Source: Paraburkholderia tagetis (GTDB taxonomy: Bacteria > Pseudomonadota > Gammaproteobacteria > Burkholderiales > Burkholderiaceae). Taken from it: a stretch of 36,806 bases of DNA. Shown one piece after another: positions 8,531 through 17,014 of the stretch (positions are counted from its first letter, which is position 1; the number at the start of each line of letters is the position of its first letter). The position numbers and the translations under genes were made by a program. The stretch is taken from contig NZ_JAKLJA010000056.1 of the NCBI RefSeq assembly GCF_022213065.1, positions 1 through 36,806 of the forward strand, given 5' to 3'. Under the pieces are notes generated by a model. That model had not been told where the DNA came from and did not search any database. It was given only the letters and a program-made list of their open reading frames with translations.

Positions 8531-8560
8531 CGCCAAAATTGGAACGTTCCAATTTTGGCG
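8531..8560. promoter_or_regulatory. Operator O4, perfect 30-bp palindrome
   Basis: The left arm CGCCAAAATTGGAAC is followed immediately by its exact reverse complement. The core TTGGAACGTTCCAA is the same as O3. It lies ~100 bases into the predicted transcript and ends 4 bases before the GGAGGAG of the leader peptide, so it could act as a transcriptional roadblock operator and, in RNA, as a long hairpin beside the ribosome binding site. Confidence 0.7.
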
Positions 8561-8576
8561 ACCGGAGGAGACGAAC

Positions 8577-8651
8577 ATGAACAGTAGCAAGGGTTGGGCG
8601 CCGCGCGGCGCCGGCGCGATCGCGTCTACCCGGAACGCTGAAGCCTCGTGA
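8577..8651 (+). CDS. Putative 24-residue leader peptide
   Basis: ATG at 8577 follows a strong GGAGGAGACGAAC. The frame reads MNSSKGWAPRGAGAIAS and ends at TGA 8649-8651, overlapping the AGGAG that would serve the CoA-transferase gene. This arrangement suggests translational coupling. Another possibility is a vestigial or misplaced start; the peptide has no known family. Confidence 0.45.
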   Translation: MNSSKGWAPRGAGAIASTRNAEAS

Positions 8652-8662
8652 GGAGACGTGTT

Positions 8663-10258
8663 GTGGTTTCCAGCAAAGTAGTTTCATTGGCCGAGGCCGC
8701 AAGCCTGATCAACGATGACGACATCGTCACGGTCAGCTCGTCAAGCGGCCTCGGTTGTCCCGATGCGATGCTCGCGGCCATCGGCGCGCGGTTTGAGCAA
8801 GAGTCTCATCCGCACCAGCTCACGCTGCTGCATCCGATTGCCGCCGGCGACATGTATGGCATCAAGGGCATCGACCATCTCGCGAGGCCCGGCCTGATTC
8901 GCGCCGTAATCGCAGGCTCGTTTCCGAGCGGCCCTTCGAGCCTGCCGATGCCCGACATCTGGCGCATGGTCGTCAACAACGAGATTCGCGCCTACAACCT
9001 GCCGAGCGGCGTGATGTTCGACATGCATCGCGATGCCGCCGCGAAGCGCCCCGGCGTGCTCACGAAGGTCGGCCTCGACACGTTCGTCGATCCCGATCGG
9101 CAGGGTGGCGCGATGAACCGTGTCTCTGAAGCCTCGCCAGTCGTGCGCAAGGTGCAGTTCGAGGGCGAGGACTGGTTGTTTTTCCCGAACATCGTGCCGC
9201 GCGTCGCGATCGTGCGCGCGACCACGGCCGACGAGAAGGGCAACCTGTCGTACGAGCATGAAGGCGCACTGCTGGGCGGCCGCGACCAGGCGCTGGCCGT
9301 GCGCAACAACGGCGGCATCGTGATCGCGCAGGTCAAGCGCGTGGTCAAGGCCGGCTCGCTACCCACCCAGCAGGTTCATATCCCCTGCAATCTCGTTGAC
9401 TACGTGGTGGTCGATCCCGAGCAGAAGCAGACCACGCAGATCGAGTACGACCCGGAGATCAGCGGCGAAATCAGGGTGCCGGAGAGCGCGTTCGAGTTCG
9501 CGCAATGGAATGCGGAGAAGGTAATTGCGCGCCGCGCAGCGATGGAGGTCGGCGATGGCGACGCGGTCAACCTCGGCTTCGGCATCTCGGCGAACGTGCC
9601 GCGCATTCTGCTGGAGGAGGGCCACGACGGCAAGGTGACGTGGGCGATCGAGCAGGGCGCTGTGGGCGGCATGCCGCTGCTCGGTTTCGCGTTCGGCTGC
9701 TCCGCGAACGCGGACGCCATCATGCCTTCGCCATCGCAGTTCATCTATTTCCAGGGCGGCGGCTTCGACGTGTCGCTGCTGTCGTTCCTGCAAATCGACC
9801 AGTCGGGTAGTGTCAACGTCTCGAAGCTGCCGAGCAAGCCCTATCTCACCGCTGGCTGCGGCGGCTTCATCGACATCACGACACACGCAAAAAAGCTCGT
9901 GTTTTCCGGCTTCTTTACGGCTGGCGCGAAGCTCCAGGTGGGCGATGGCCGCCTCGCGATCTTGCAGGAAGGCAAGTCAAAGAAGTTCGTGGGCGATGTC
10001 GACCACGTCACATTCAGCGGTCGCATGGCGCAGCAGCGCGGGCAGCAGGTCCTTTATGTGACTGAGCGATGCGTCCTGCAACTGACGCCTGCGGGCCTTG
10101 AGGTTATCGAGATTGCGCCGGGTATCGATCTGCATCGCGACGTGCTCGAACAGGCCGAATTTCCTCTTGCAGTCTCGCCGGACCTGAAGACGATGGATGG
10201 TGCGCTCTTCACCGACGCCCCGTTCGGGCTGCAACTGAAGGAGACGCGCCGTGGCTGA
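8663..10258 (+). CDS. Acyl-CoA:acetate/3-ketoacid CoA-transferase (YdiF-like)
   Basis: 531 residues, a fused alpha-beta family I CoA-transferase. The N-terminal half resembles the alpha subunit and the C-terminal half the beta subunit. The catalytic glutamate is in AIEQGAVGG, matching the E-x-G active-site motif, and the GFGIS and GCGGFIDIT loops bind CoA. It moves CoA from an acyl-CoA donor to a free acid. I prefer GTG 8663, with AGGAG at 8651-8655; GTG 8648 overlaps the leader stop and has no spaced site. First enzyme of the operon; its stop overlaps the next start by 8 bases. Confidence 0.88.
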   Translation: MVSSKVVSLAEAASLINDDDIVTVSSSSGLGCPDAMLAAIGARFEQESHPHQLTLLHPIAAGDMYGIKGIDHLARPGLIRAVIAGSFPSGPSSLPMPDIWRMVVNNEIRAYNLPSGVMFDMHRDAAAKRPGVLTKVGLDTFVDPDRQGGAMNRVSEASPVVRKVQFEGEDWLFFPNIVPRVAIVRATTADEKGNLSYEHEGALLGGRDQALAVRNNGGIVIAQVKRVVKAGSLPTQQVHIPCNLVDYVVVDPEQKQTTQIEYDPEISGEIRVPESAFEFAQWNAEKVIARRAAMEVGDGDAVNLGFGISANVPRILLEEGHDGKVTWAIEQGAVGGMPLLGFAFGCSANADAIMPSPSQFIYFQGGGFDVSLLSFLQIDQSGSVNVSKLPSKPYLTAGCGGFIDITTHAKKLVFSGFFTAGAKLQVGDGRLAILQEGKSKKFVGDVDHVTFSGRMAQQRGQQVLYVTERCVLQLTPAGLEVIEIAPGIDLHRDVLEQAEFPLAVSPDLKTMDGALFTDAPFGLQLKETRRG

Positions 10259-11033
10259 GATCGAACTCGTGCAGTACGAGCGCCGCGGCGCGGTCGCGAT
10301 TGTCACGCTCAACCGCCCGGAGAAGCTCAACTCGCTCACGCCGGTGATGCTGGCGCGGCTCGATGAGCTGATCGTCCTGATCGACGCGTCGCCGGATGTG
10401 CGCGCGGTGGTCGTGACCGCAGCCGGTCCGAAAGCGTTCTGCGTGGGTGCGGACATCAACGAATGGTCGGCGCTCGAACCGCTCGACATGTGGCGCCAGT
10501 GGGTGCCGCGCGGCCATCGCATCTTCGGTCGTGTCGCCGGTCTGCGTGTGCCAGTGATCGCGGCGATCAATGGCCATGCGTTCGGCGGCGGGCTCGAACT
10601 GGCTGCGGCAGCCGATCTGCGCGTCACTGACCCAGCGGCGACCTTCGCGTTGCCGGAAGCGGGCATCGCGACCTGTCCAGGCTGGTCGGGTACCCAGCGG
10701 CTCGTGTCGATCATCGGCGCCAGCAAGGTCAAGCTGCTCGCGCTGACCGGGCAGCGGATCGATGCGAAGCGGGCTGCCGAGATTGGCCTCGTGGATGAAG
10801 TCGCGGCGCCGGGCGGCGCGCTCGATACCGCGCTTGAGATGGCCGCGCACGTCGCGCGTCTCGCGCCAGTCTCCGTGCAACTGACGAAACAACTCGTGAA
10901 CGCGGCAAATGGCGACGGGACCGCAGCGACGCTCGAGGCCATGGCGGGCGCCCTGGCGGCGACAACGGCCGATGCGCGCGAAGGCATGTTGAGTTTCCGC
11001 GAAAAGCGCGCAGCGAACTTTGAGGGCAAGTGA
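10251..11033 (+). CDS. Enoyl-CoA hydratase/isomerase family protein
   Basis: 260 residues, full-length crotonase fold. The oxyanion-hole segments are FCVGADIN (residues ~63-70) and HAFGGGLEL (109-117). Both glutamates that position water in true hydratases appear to be present: E116 in GGGLEL and E136 in ALPEAG, spaced 20 as in rat crotonase E144/E164. It would hydrate a trans-2-enoyl-CoA. GTG start at 10251 overlapping the CoA-transferase end implies coupling. The order CoA-transferase then hydratase fits activation of an acid followed by beta-oxidation-like hydration. Confidence 0.9.
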   Translation: MAEIELVQYERRGAVAIVTLNRPEKLNSLTPVMLARLDELIVLIDASPDVRAVVVTAAGPKAFCVGADINEWSALEPLDMWRQWVPRGHRIFGRVAGLRVPVIAAINGHAFGGGLELAAAADLRVTDPAATFALPEAGIATCPGWSGTQRLVSIIGASKVKLLALTGQRIDAKRAAEIGLVDEVAAPGGALDTALEMAAHVARLAPVSVQLTKQLVNAANGDGTAATLEAMAGALAATTADAREGMLSFREKRAANFEGK

Positions 11034-11034
11034 A

Positions 11035-12576
11035 ATGAGCACAGCAAGCATCAACACAGGACTGAGGCCGCTGCTGGTGGCATCGTCGGCACCCCGGATC
11101 GACGTGTATCACGGCCAGCTCTTCATCGAGGGCGAATGGCGTGCGGCTTCCAGCGGTGGCCGCATCGAGCGGCGCAGCCCGGCGCACGGCACGCTCGTGA
11201 GCACGTATGCGGCGGCAGCGCCTGAAGACGTGCATGCCGCAATCGACGCTGCGCACCACGCGTTCCGCAAGGGCCCCTGGCCGAAGCTCAAGGGTGCGGA
11301 GCGTGCCCGCGTGCTGCTCGCGATTGCGGAGGGCATTCGCGAGAACGTTGATCGACTGGCGCTCGTCGAGTCGCTCGAAAGCGGCAAGCCGCTCACCCAG
11401 GCACGTGCCGAAGTGTCGGGCTGCATCGATCTTTGGCAGTACGCAGCAAGTCTCGCGCGCACGACTTCCGGCGACACCTACGACACGCTCGGCGAAGACA
11501 TGCTGGGCCTCGTGCTGCGTCAGCCGGTGGGCGTCGTCGGGCTCATCACTCCCTGGAATTTCCCGCTGTGGATCCTGAGCCAGAAGCTGCCGTTCGCGCT
11601 CGCGGCCGGATGCACCTGCATCGTCAAGCCGAGCGAACTCACATCAGGCACTACGCTGATGCTGATGGACATCGTCAAAGCGGCTGGCGTGCCAGCAGGC
11701 GTGGTCAATGTGGTGACCGGGCTTGGTGCTCCGGTCGGCCAGCCGCTCGCCGAGAGTCCGCTCGTCGACATGCTGTCGTTCACGGGTTCGACGCGCGTGG
11801 GCTCGATGCTCGCGGGACTCGCATCGTCGAAGCTCAAGAAGGTGTCGCTGGAGCTGGGCGGAAAGAACCCGCAGATCGTGTTCCCCGACTGCGATTGGGA
11901 CGCCATGATCGATGCCGTCGTGTTCGGTGTCTATTTCAACGCCGGCGAATGCTGCAACAGCGGCAGCCGCGTACTCGTGCATGAGTCGATCGCAGAGCGT
12001 TTTGCCGACGCCGTTGTCGAGCGTGCGAAGGCCGTACCCGTCGGCGATCCGCTGCATCCTGACGCGAAAGTAGGGGCGATCGTCAGCGAGCAGCAGATGA
12101 GGGACATCCTCGCGCACATCGAACACGGCGTTGCAGCGGGTGCGCAGGTTCGCGTCGGCGGCGCGCGCTACGAAGGCGCCAGCGGCACCTATCTCCAGCC
12201 GACCGTGCTGACAGGAGTCACGCCTGAAATGAGTGCGGCGCGCGATGAAATTTTCGGGCCCGTGCTGTCTGTCATTCCGTTTCGTGACGCGCAGCACGCC
12301 ATCGAGATCGCAAACGACACGGCTTACGGTCTCTCCGCGGCGGTGTGGAGCCGTGACATCGACACCTGCCTGAAGGTCGCGCGCGGCGTCGATGCCGGGA
12401 CGATCTGGGTGAACACGTTTCTCGATGGCTACCCGGAGCTGCCCTTCGGCGGTTTCAAGGCAAGTGGCGTGGGCCGGGAGCTCGGCAAGCAGGCGGTCGA
12501 GGACTACACGGAGACCAAGACCATTCAACTGCATATCGGCGAGCGCAACAGCCGGTGGGTGCCGTTGAAGCAGTAG
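11035..12576 (+). CDS. NAD(P)-dependent aldehyde dehydrogenase
   Basis: 513 residues, typical ALDH superfamily. Visible are the PWNFP motif (N175), the cofactor lysine K198 in CIVKPSE, the general base E273 in LELGGKNP, the catalytic C307 in GECCNSGSR, and the C-terminal PFGGFKASGVGRELG. It oxidises an aldehyde to its carboxylate. The ATG at 11035 has GAGGG 8 bases upstream and starts 2 bases after the hydratase stop. In context it may take the aldehyde made by the GMC enzyme and deliver the acid to the CoA-transferase; that link is inference. Confidence 0.93.
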   Translation: MSTASINTGLRPLLVASSAPRIDVYHGQLFIEGEWRAASSGGRIERRSPAHGTLVSTYAAAAPEDVHAAIDAAHHAFRKGPWPKLKGAERARVLLAIAEGIRENVDRLALVESLESGKPLTQARAEVSGCIDLWQYAASLARTTSGDTYDTLGEDMLGLVLRQPVGVVGLITPWNFPLWILSQKLPFALAAGCTCIVKPSELTSGTTLMLMDIVKAAGVPAGVVNVVTGLGAPVGQPLAESPLVDMLSFTGSTRVGSMLAGLASSKLKKVSLELGGKNPQIVFPDCDWDAMIDAVVFGVYFNAGECCNSGSRVLVHESIAERFADAVVERAKAVPVGDPLHPDAKVGAIVSEQQMRDILAHIEHGVAAGAQVRVGGARYEGASGTYLQPTVLTGVTPEMSAARDEIFGPVLSVIPFRDAQHAIEIANDTAYGLSAAVWSRDIDTCLKVARGVDAGTIWVNTFLDGYPELPFGGFKASGVGRELGKQAVEDYTETKTIQLHIGERNSRWVPLKQ

Positions 12577-12592
12577 CAGCGGGTTAGCGCGG

Positions 12593-12619
12593 GTCCAGCA
12601 TCGTGCTGGACGCGTTTTT
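12593..12619 (+). terminator. Intercistronic hairpin with T-run
   Basis: GTCCAGCA (12593-12600), loop TCG, TGCTGGAC (12604-12611), then GCG and TTTTT. An 8-bp perfect stem followed by a short T-run is an intrinsic-terminator shape. It lies between the ALDH gene and the binding-protein gene and may make read-through partial or stabilise mRNA ends. Confidence 0.6.
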
Positions 12620-12663
12620 CACATTCTCTCCGGAAGAGAGAGAACAACCTGGTGGAGTGAGAC

Positions 12664-13932
12664 ATGTTGAAGAGGACCCTTCCTGGTCTGATGGGCCTTG
12701 TTGCGGCCATCGCTTTGAGTGGCAGCAGCATGACGGCGTCCGCGGCCGACAGCAAGACGGTAGAAGTGATGCACTGGTGGACGTCCGGCGGCGAGGCCAA
12801 GGCCCTGACCGTACTCAAGGATGGCCTGAAAACGCGTGGCTACACGTGGAAAGATGCGCCGATCGCGGGTGGCGGCGGCGAGGCCGCGCGCACGGTGCTC
12901 AAGGCGCGCGTGGCGTCGGATAATCCGCCCGATGCCATACAGATGCTCGGTTTCACCATCCCCGAATATGCCGGGCAGGGCTATCTTGCGAACCTCGATT
13001 CATTGGCGGCGAAAGACGGCTGGGACAAGGTGGTGCCTGCGCCGATCCAGCGCTTCTCGAAGTACCAGGGGCATTGGGTCGCCGTGCCGGTCGACATCCA
13101 CCGCACCAACTGGATCTGGGCGAACAAGAAGATCTTCGACCAGCTGCACCTCACGCCGCCCCAGACGTTCGACCAGCTCGTTGCCGATGCGGCGGTGATC
13201 CGTAAAGCCGGTTATATCCCGCTCGCACACGGCGGTCAGCCGTGGCAGGAAGCCACCCTCTTCGACAGCGCGGTGATGTCGGCCGGCGGTCCGAAGTTCT
13301 ATACGCAGGCGCTCGTCAACCTCGATCCCACCGCGCTCGGCTCAAAAACGATGGAGAAGGCGTTTGATCAGATGCGCGCGCTGCGTGGCATGGTCGATCC
13401 GAACTTCCCGGGCCGCGACTGGAATCTCGCCACGTCCATGGTGATCAACGGCAAGGCCGCGATGCAGATCATGGGTGACTGGGCGAAGGGTGAATTCGTG
13501 AATGCGGGCAAGAAGCCCGACGTGGACTACTTGTGCTTCCAGTATCCGGGCACCCAGGGCGACTTCATTTTCAACACGGACCAGTTCGCCACCTTCAAGA
13601 AGGGCGATGCAACGCTGCCGGGCGAAGACGCATTCGCCGAAACGGTGATGGACAAGGCGGACCAGGCGAAATTCAACCAGATCAAGGGCTCGATTCCGGC
13701 ACGTCTCGACGTACCCTCGGACGGTTTCGATGCATGCGGCCAGAAGTCGATGGCGGACCTGCGCTCGGCCCTGAAGAACGGAACCATGGTCGGCAGCTTT
13801 GCACATGGGCACGCCATGCCGGACGGTCCGAAGAACGCCGTGTATGACGTCGTGACCCACTTCTTCAATTCGAACCAGTCGTCGGCGGATGCGGTGAAGC
13901 AGCTTGTCGACGCCGTCAACGAAGCGAAGTAG
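12664..13932 (+). CDS. Sugar-type ABC transporter substrate-binding protein
   Basis: 422 residues with a Sec signal peptide (MLKRTLPGLMGLVAAIALSG, cleavage probably after ASA-A near residue 28). The mature protein is a family 1 solute-binding protein of the glucose/mannose (GtsA-like) type: VEVMHWWTSGGEAKAL, PPDAIQMLGF, VPVDIHRTNWIWANK, AMQIMGDWAKGEF. It works in the periplasm and hands a sugar or polyol to the two permeases downstream. Family resemblance suggests a sugar, but the neighbouring enzymes suggest an unusual one. GGTGGAG lies upstream of the ATG. Confidence 0.9.
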   Translation: MLKRTLPGLMGLVAAIALSGSSMTASAADSKTVEVMHWWTSGGEAKALTVLKDGLKTRGYTWKDAPIAGGGGEAARTVLKARVASDNPPDAIQMLGFTIPEYAGQGYLANLDSLAAKDGWDKVVPAPIQRFSKYQGHWVAVPVDIHRTNWIWANKKIFDQLHLTPPQTFDQLVADAAVIRKAGYIPLAHGGQPWQEATLFDSAVMSAGGPKFYTQALVNLDPTALGSKTMEKAFDQMRALRGMVDPNFPGRDWNLATSMVINGKAAMQIMGDWAKGEFVNAGKKPDVDYLCFQYPGTQGDFIFNTDQFATFKKGDATLPGEDAFAETVMDKADQAKFNQIKGSIPARLDVPSDGFDACGQKSMADLRSALKNGTMVGSFAHGHAMPDGPKNAVYDVVTHFFNSNQSSADAVKQLVDAVNEAK

Positions 13933-14018
13933 CCATCCCAGGCAAGCCTGATCAGCCAACCGGGACGTCCGCATGCGGGCTTCCCGGTCCCGAAGCTCCG
14001 AAGTGGAAGGTGGTTTAC

Positions 14019-14987
14019 ATGCACACTACTCACCGGACTCCCCACGCCTCGACTCGAGATGCCGTGGCCATGTCTTCTCCCGAATCCGCTCGACGTACGA
14101 GCCTGCGCAACCGCATCGAGCAGATGTTGCCGAAGGTGGTGCTTTCGCCAACGTTGATCACCACGCTGATTTTCGTCTACGGCTTCATCATCTGGACGAC
14201 ACTGCTGTCCTTTACGCGCTCGCGCGCCTTCGCGAACCTCCACTGGGGTGGTTTTACGCAGTACATACGAGTCTGGGAGCATCCCCGCTGGCACGTCGCG
14301 GTCATGAACCTCGGCATCTATGCGTCGCTGTATGTGATTCTGTGCATGGCGATCGGCCTCATGCTCGCGATCCTGCTCGACCAGCGCATTCGCCTCGAAG
14401 GTGGCTTGCGTGCGATCTTCCTGTATCCGATGGCGATTTCGTTCATCGTCACCGGCACGGCGTGGAAGTGGATCCTCAATCCTGGCCTCGGCCTCACGAA
14501 GCTGTTCCATGACTGGGGTTGGACGAGCTTTCAGTTCAACTGGATCATCGACGACCACATGGCGATCTATTGCGTCGTCATCGCCGCTGTGTGGCAGGCC
14601 TCAGGCTTCGTAATGGCCATGTTCCTGGCGGGCCTGCGCGGCATCGACCAGGACATGGTGAAGGCTGCGTCGATCGACGGCGCGCGTATGCCTTCGATCT
14701 ATCGACGCATCATCATCCCGCAACTGCGTCCGGCGTTCGTCTCGGCGTTCGTGATCCTCGTCCACCTCGCGGTGAAGAGCTATGAGCTGGTGGTCGCACT
14801 CACGGGTGCGGGTCCAGGCTATTCGACTGAATTGCCGTCGACCTTCATGTACTCGTTCACGTTCACGCGCAACGAGCTGGGCATGGGTGCGGCGAGCGCC
14901 GTGATGATGCTGTGCACGGTCGCCGCGATCATGGTGCCGTACCTGTATTCGGAGCTCAAGCCGCGCAGCGGCCGCGGCGCCCATTGA
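14019..14987 (+). CDS. Sugar ABC transporter permease 1 (MalF/GtsB-like)
   Basis: About 322 residues with six predicted membrane helices. It carries the EAA loop that contacts the ATPase (VKAASIDGARMPSIYRRIIIPQL). I chose the ATG at 14019, 9 bases inside the longest frame, with GGAAGG upstream; ATG 14070 is also possible because the first 30 residues are Ser/Thr/Arg-rich and poorly conserved in such proteins. It forms a heterodimer with the following permease. Confidence 0.88.
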   Translation: MHTTHRTPHASTRDAVAMSSPESARRTSLRNRIEQMLPKVVLSPTLITTLIFVYGFIIWTTLLSFTRSRAFANLHWGGFTQYIRVWEHPRWHVAVMNLGIYASLYVILCMAIGLMLAILLDQRIRLEGGLRAIFLYPMAISFIVTGTAWKWILNPGLGLTKLFHDWGWTSFQFNWIIDDHMAIYCVVIAAVWQASGFVMAMFLAGLRGIDQDMVKAASIDGARMPSIYRRIIIPQLRPAFVSAFVILVHLAVKSYELVVALTGAGPGYSTELPSTFMYSFTFTRNELGMGAASAVMMLCTVAAIMVPYLYSELKPRSGRGAH

Positions 14988-15006
14988 CGAGAGCAGGGAG
15001 ACTGTC

Positions 15007-15900
15007 ATGTCGAAAAAAGGATGGGATTCGCCGCAGATGGTGATGGGGCGGCACAACTACGTGTCGCGCATTGTGATCTATGGTTTGCTGGCCATCTTCG
15101 CAGTGATCTATCTGGTGCCACTGCTGGTGATGATGCTGACGTCGTTCAAGCCGCTGCCGGAGGTGTACAGCGGCAACATACTCGCGCTGCCGCAGCACTG
15201 GACGCTGCAGCCCTGGCTGAAGGCTTGGGGCGAAGCGTGCGTCGGCCTCGACTGCTCGGGCGTGAAGGGCTTCTTCTGGAACTCGACACGGATGGTGGTC
15301 TCAGCGGTTTCGATCTCGACATTCATTGGCGCCCTGAACGGCTACGTGCTCACGAAATGGCGCTTCAAGGGAGACAACATCCTGTTCGGTCTCGTGCTGT
15401 TCGGCTGCTTCATCCCGTTCCAGATCGTGCTGATTCCGATGGCGACCTTTCTCGGACGCATCGGGCTCGCGCAGTCGATCACGGGCCTCGTATTCGTGCA
15501 CGTGGTCTACGGGCTGTGCTTTACGACGCTGTATTTCCGCAACTTCTACGTCGCGTTCCCGGACGAACTGGTGAAGGCCGCAATGATCGACGGCGCGCGC
15601 TTTTTCCGCATCTTCCTGCGCGTTTTGCTGCCGTGCTCGGGCGCCATCATCACGGTGACGGTGATCTGGCAGTTCACGAACATCTGGAACGACTTCCTGT
15701 TCGGTGCGTCGTTCACGACGGGCAGCACGGCGCCTATCACGGTGGCGCTCAACAACATCGTGAACACGTCCACGGGCGTGCGTGAGTACAACGTGCAGAT
15801 GGCTGCCGCGGTGATTACCGCGCTGCCCACGCTGCTGGTTTATGTGGTCGGCGGCCGCTACTTCGTGCGCGGCATGATGGCCGGTTCTGTGAAGGGGTGA
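15007..15900 (+). CDS. Sugar ABC transporter permease 2 (MalG/GtsC-like)
   Basis: 297 residues, six membrane helices, N-terminal VIYLVPLLVMMLTSFKP typical of MalG-type permeases, and the EAA loop VKAAMIDGARFFRIFLRVLLP. A CAGGGAGACTGTC ribosome binding site precedes the ATG. A Cys-containing periplasmic insert (CVGLDCSGVKGFFWNSTR) is typical of the glucose/mannose subgroup. Confidence 0.9.
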   Translation: MSKKGWDSPQMVMGRHNYVSRIVIYGLLAIFAVIYLVPLLVMMLTSFKPLPEVYSGNILALPQHWTLQPWLKAWGEACVGLDCSGVKGFFWNSTRMVVSAVSISTFIGALNGYVLTKWRFKGDNILFGLVLFGCFIPFQIVLIPMATFLGRIGLAQSITGLVFVHVVYGLCFTTLYFRNFYVAFPDELVKAAMIDGARFFRIFLRVLLPCSGAIITVTVIWQFTNIWNDFLFGASFTTGSTAPITVALNNIVNTSTGVREYNVQMAAAVITALPTLLVYVVGGRYFVRGMMAGSVKG

Positions 15901-15904
15901 GCAA

Positions 15905-17014
15905 ATGGCTTCGCTGCATATTTCGAACGTCCGCAAGGCCTACGGTGCCACGGAAATCCTGAAGAACATCAACATCGATGTGACGCACGGCGACTTTCTC
16001 GTGCTCGTCGGCCCCTCTGGTTGTGGGAAGTCGACGCTGCTCTCGCTGATCGCGGGGCTCGATACGATCTCCGGCGGCGAGATCCGCATCGACAGCGACC
16101 GCGTGAACGACCTGCATCCGAGCGAGCGGGACATCGCAATGGTGTTCCAGAGCTACGCGCTCTATCCGAATATGACTGTCGGCCAGAACATCAGTTTCGG
16201 CCTGGAGATGCGCAAGGTACCGAAGGCCGAGCGTGAAAAGGCTGTGGCGGACGCCGCGCGCCTGCTCCAGATCGATCATCTGATCAACCGTCGACCGGGG
16301 CAACTGTCCGGTGGTCAGCGCCAGCGGGTGGCGATGGGACGTGCACTGGTTCGCAATCCGAAGATATTTCTGTTCGACGAACCGCTCTCGAATCTCGATG
16401 CGAAGCTGCGCGTGGACATGCGCACCGAGATCAAGAAGCTGCACCAGCGTCTGGGCGCAACGATCGTCTATGTCACGCACGACCAGATCGAGGCGATGAC
16501 ACTGGCCACGCGCATCGCCGTGATGAAGGGCGGGGTGATCCAGCAGTTCGGCACGCCTGCTGAAATCTACAACACTCCGGCCAACACGTTCGTTGCGACA
16601 TTCATGGGCTCGCCGTCGATGAACCTGATTCCGGCCACACTCAATACCAAGGGCGGAAAGCTGTTCATCACGATGGGTGAGGACGCGGCCGCCGTGAGGC
16701 TCGAGTTGCCCGAGGAGCAGGCGTCGGCGGTATTCAGTCATGCGGGCCGCAAGGTGATCGCGGGGCTGCGACCCGAGGCAATCGGCGTCGAAAGCAGCCG
16801 GAATACGCACGCGTTGCGCGACGTCGAGGTCACGATGCAGGTGATGGAGCCCACCGGCCCCGACGTGCTCGCGGTCATCGAGATGGGCGGCATGGAAGTG
16901 GCGGCACGGCTTTCGGCCGATATCCCGCACGCGGCGGGCGAACGGTGCAAGCTGCGCGTCGATCTCTCGAAGCTCGTGATCTTCGACGCGCAGACCGAGC
17001 AAAGGATCGCATGA
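15905..17014 (+). CDS. Sugar ABC transporter ATPase (MalK/UgpC-like)
   Basis: 369 residues. Walker A GPSGCGKST (36-44), Q-loop FQSYALYPNMTV, signature LSGGQRQRVAMGRAL (from 134), Walker B IFLFDEPLSNLDA (from 154), H-loop VTHDQIEAM, then a C-terminal regulatory OB-type domain as in MalK. It powers import through the two permeases. Four bases separate it from the upstream stop, and its stop overlaps the next ATG as ATGA. Confidence 0.95.
   Translation: MASLHISNVRKAYGATEILKNINIDVTHGDFLVLVGPSGCGKSTLLSLIAGLDTISGGEIRIDSDRVNDLHPSERDIAMVFQSYALYPNMTVGQNISFGLEMRKVPKAEREKAVADAARLLQIDHLINRRPGQLSGGQRQRVAMGRALVRNPKIFLFDEPLSNLDAKLRVDMRTEIKKLHQRLGATIVYVTHDQIEAMTLATRIAVMKGGVIQQFGTPAEIYNTPANTFVATFMGSPSMNLIPATLNTKGGKLFITMGEDAAAVRLELPEEQASAVFSHAGRKVIAGLRPEAIGVESSRNTHALRDVEVTMQVMEPTGPDVLAVIEMGGMEVAARLSADIPHAAGERCKLRVDLSKLVIFDAQTEQRIA

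Noticed and set aside
8531..8560. 30-bp palindrome as an intrinsic terminator
   Set aside because: No T-run follows; a ribosome binding site follows instead, and the core equals the other operators.
10209..11057. Long minus-strand frames opposite the hydratase and CoA-transferase genes
   Set aside because: High-GC shadow frames, rich in Arg and His, no family signature, opposite clear enzymes.
15815..17002. 395-codon minus-strand frame opposite the ABC ATPase
   Set aside because: Mirror frame of a strongly conserved gene; composition dominated by His, Arg and Asp; no domain.
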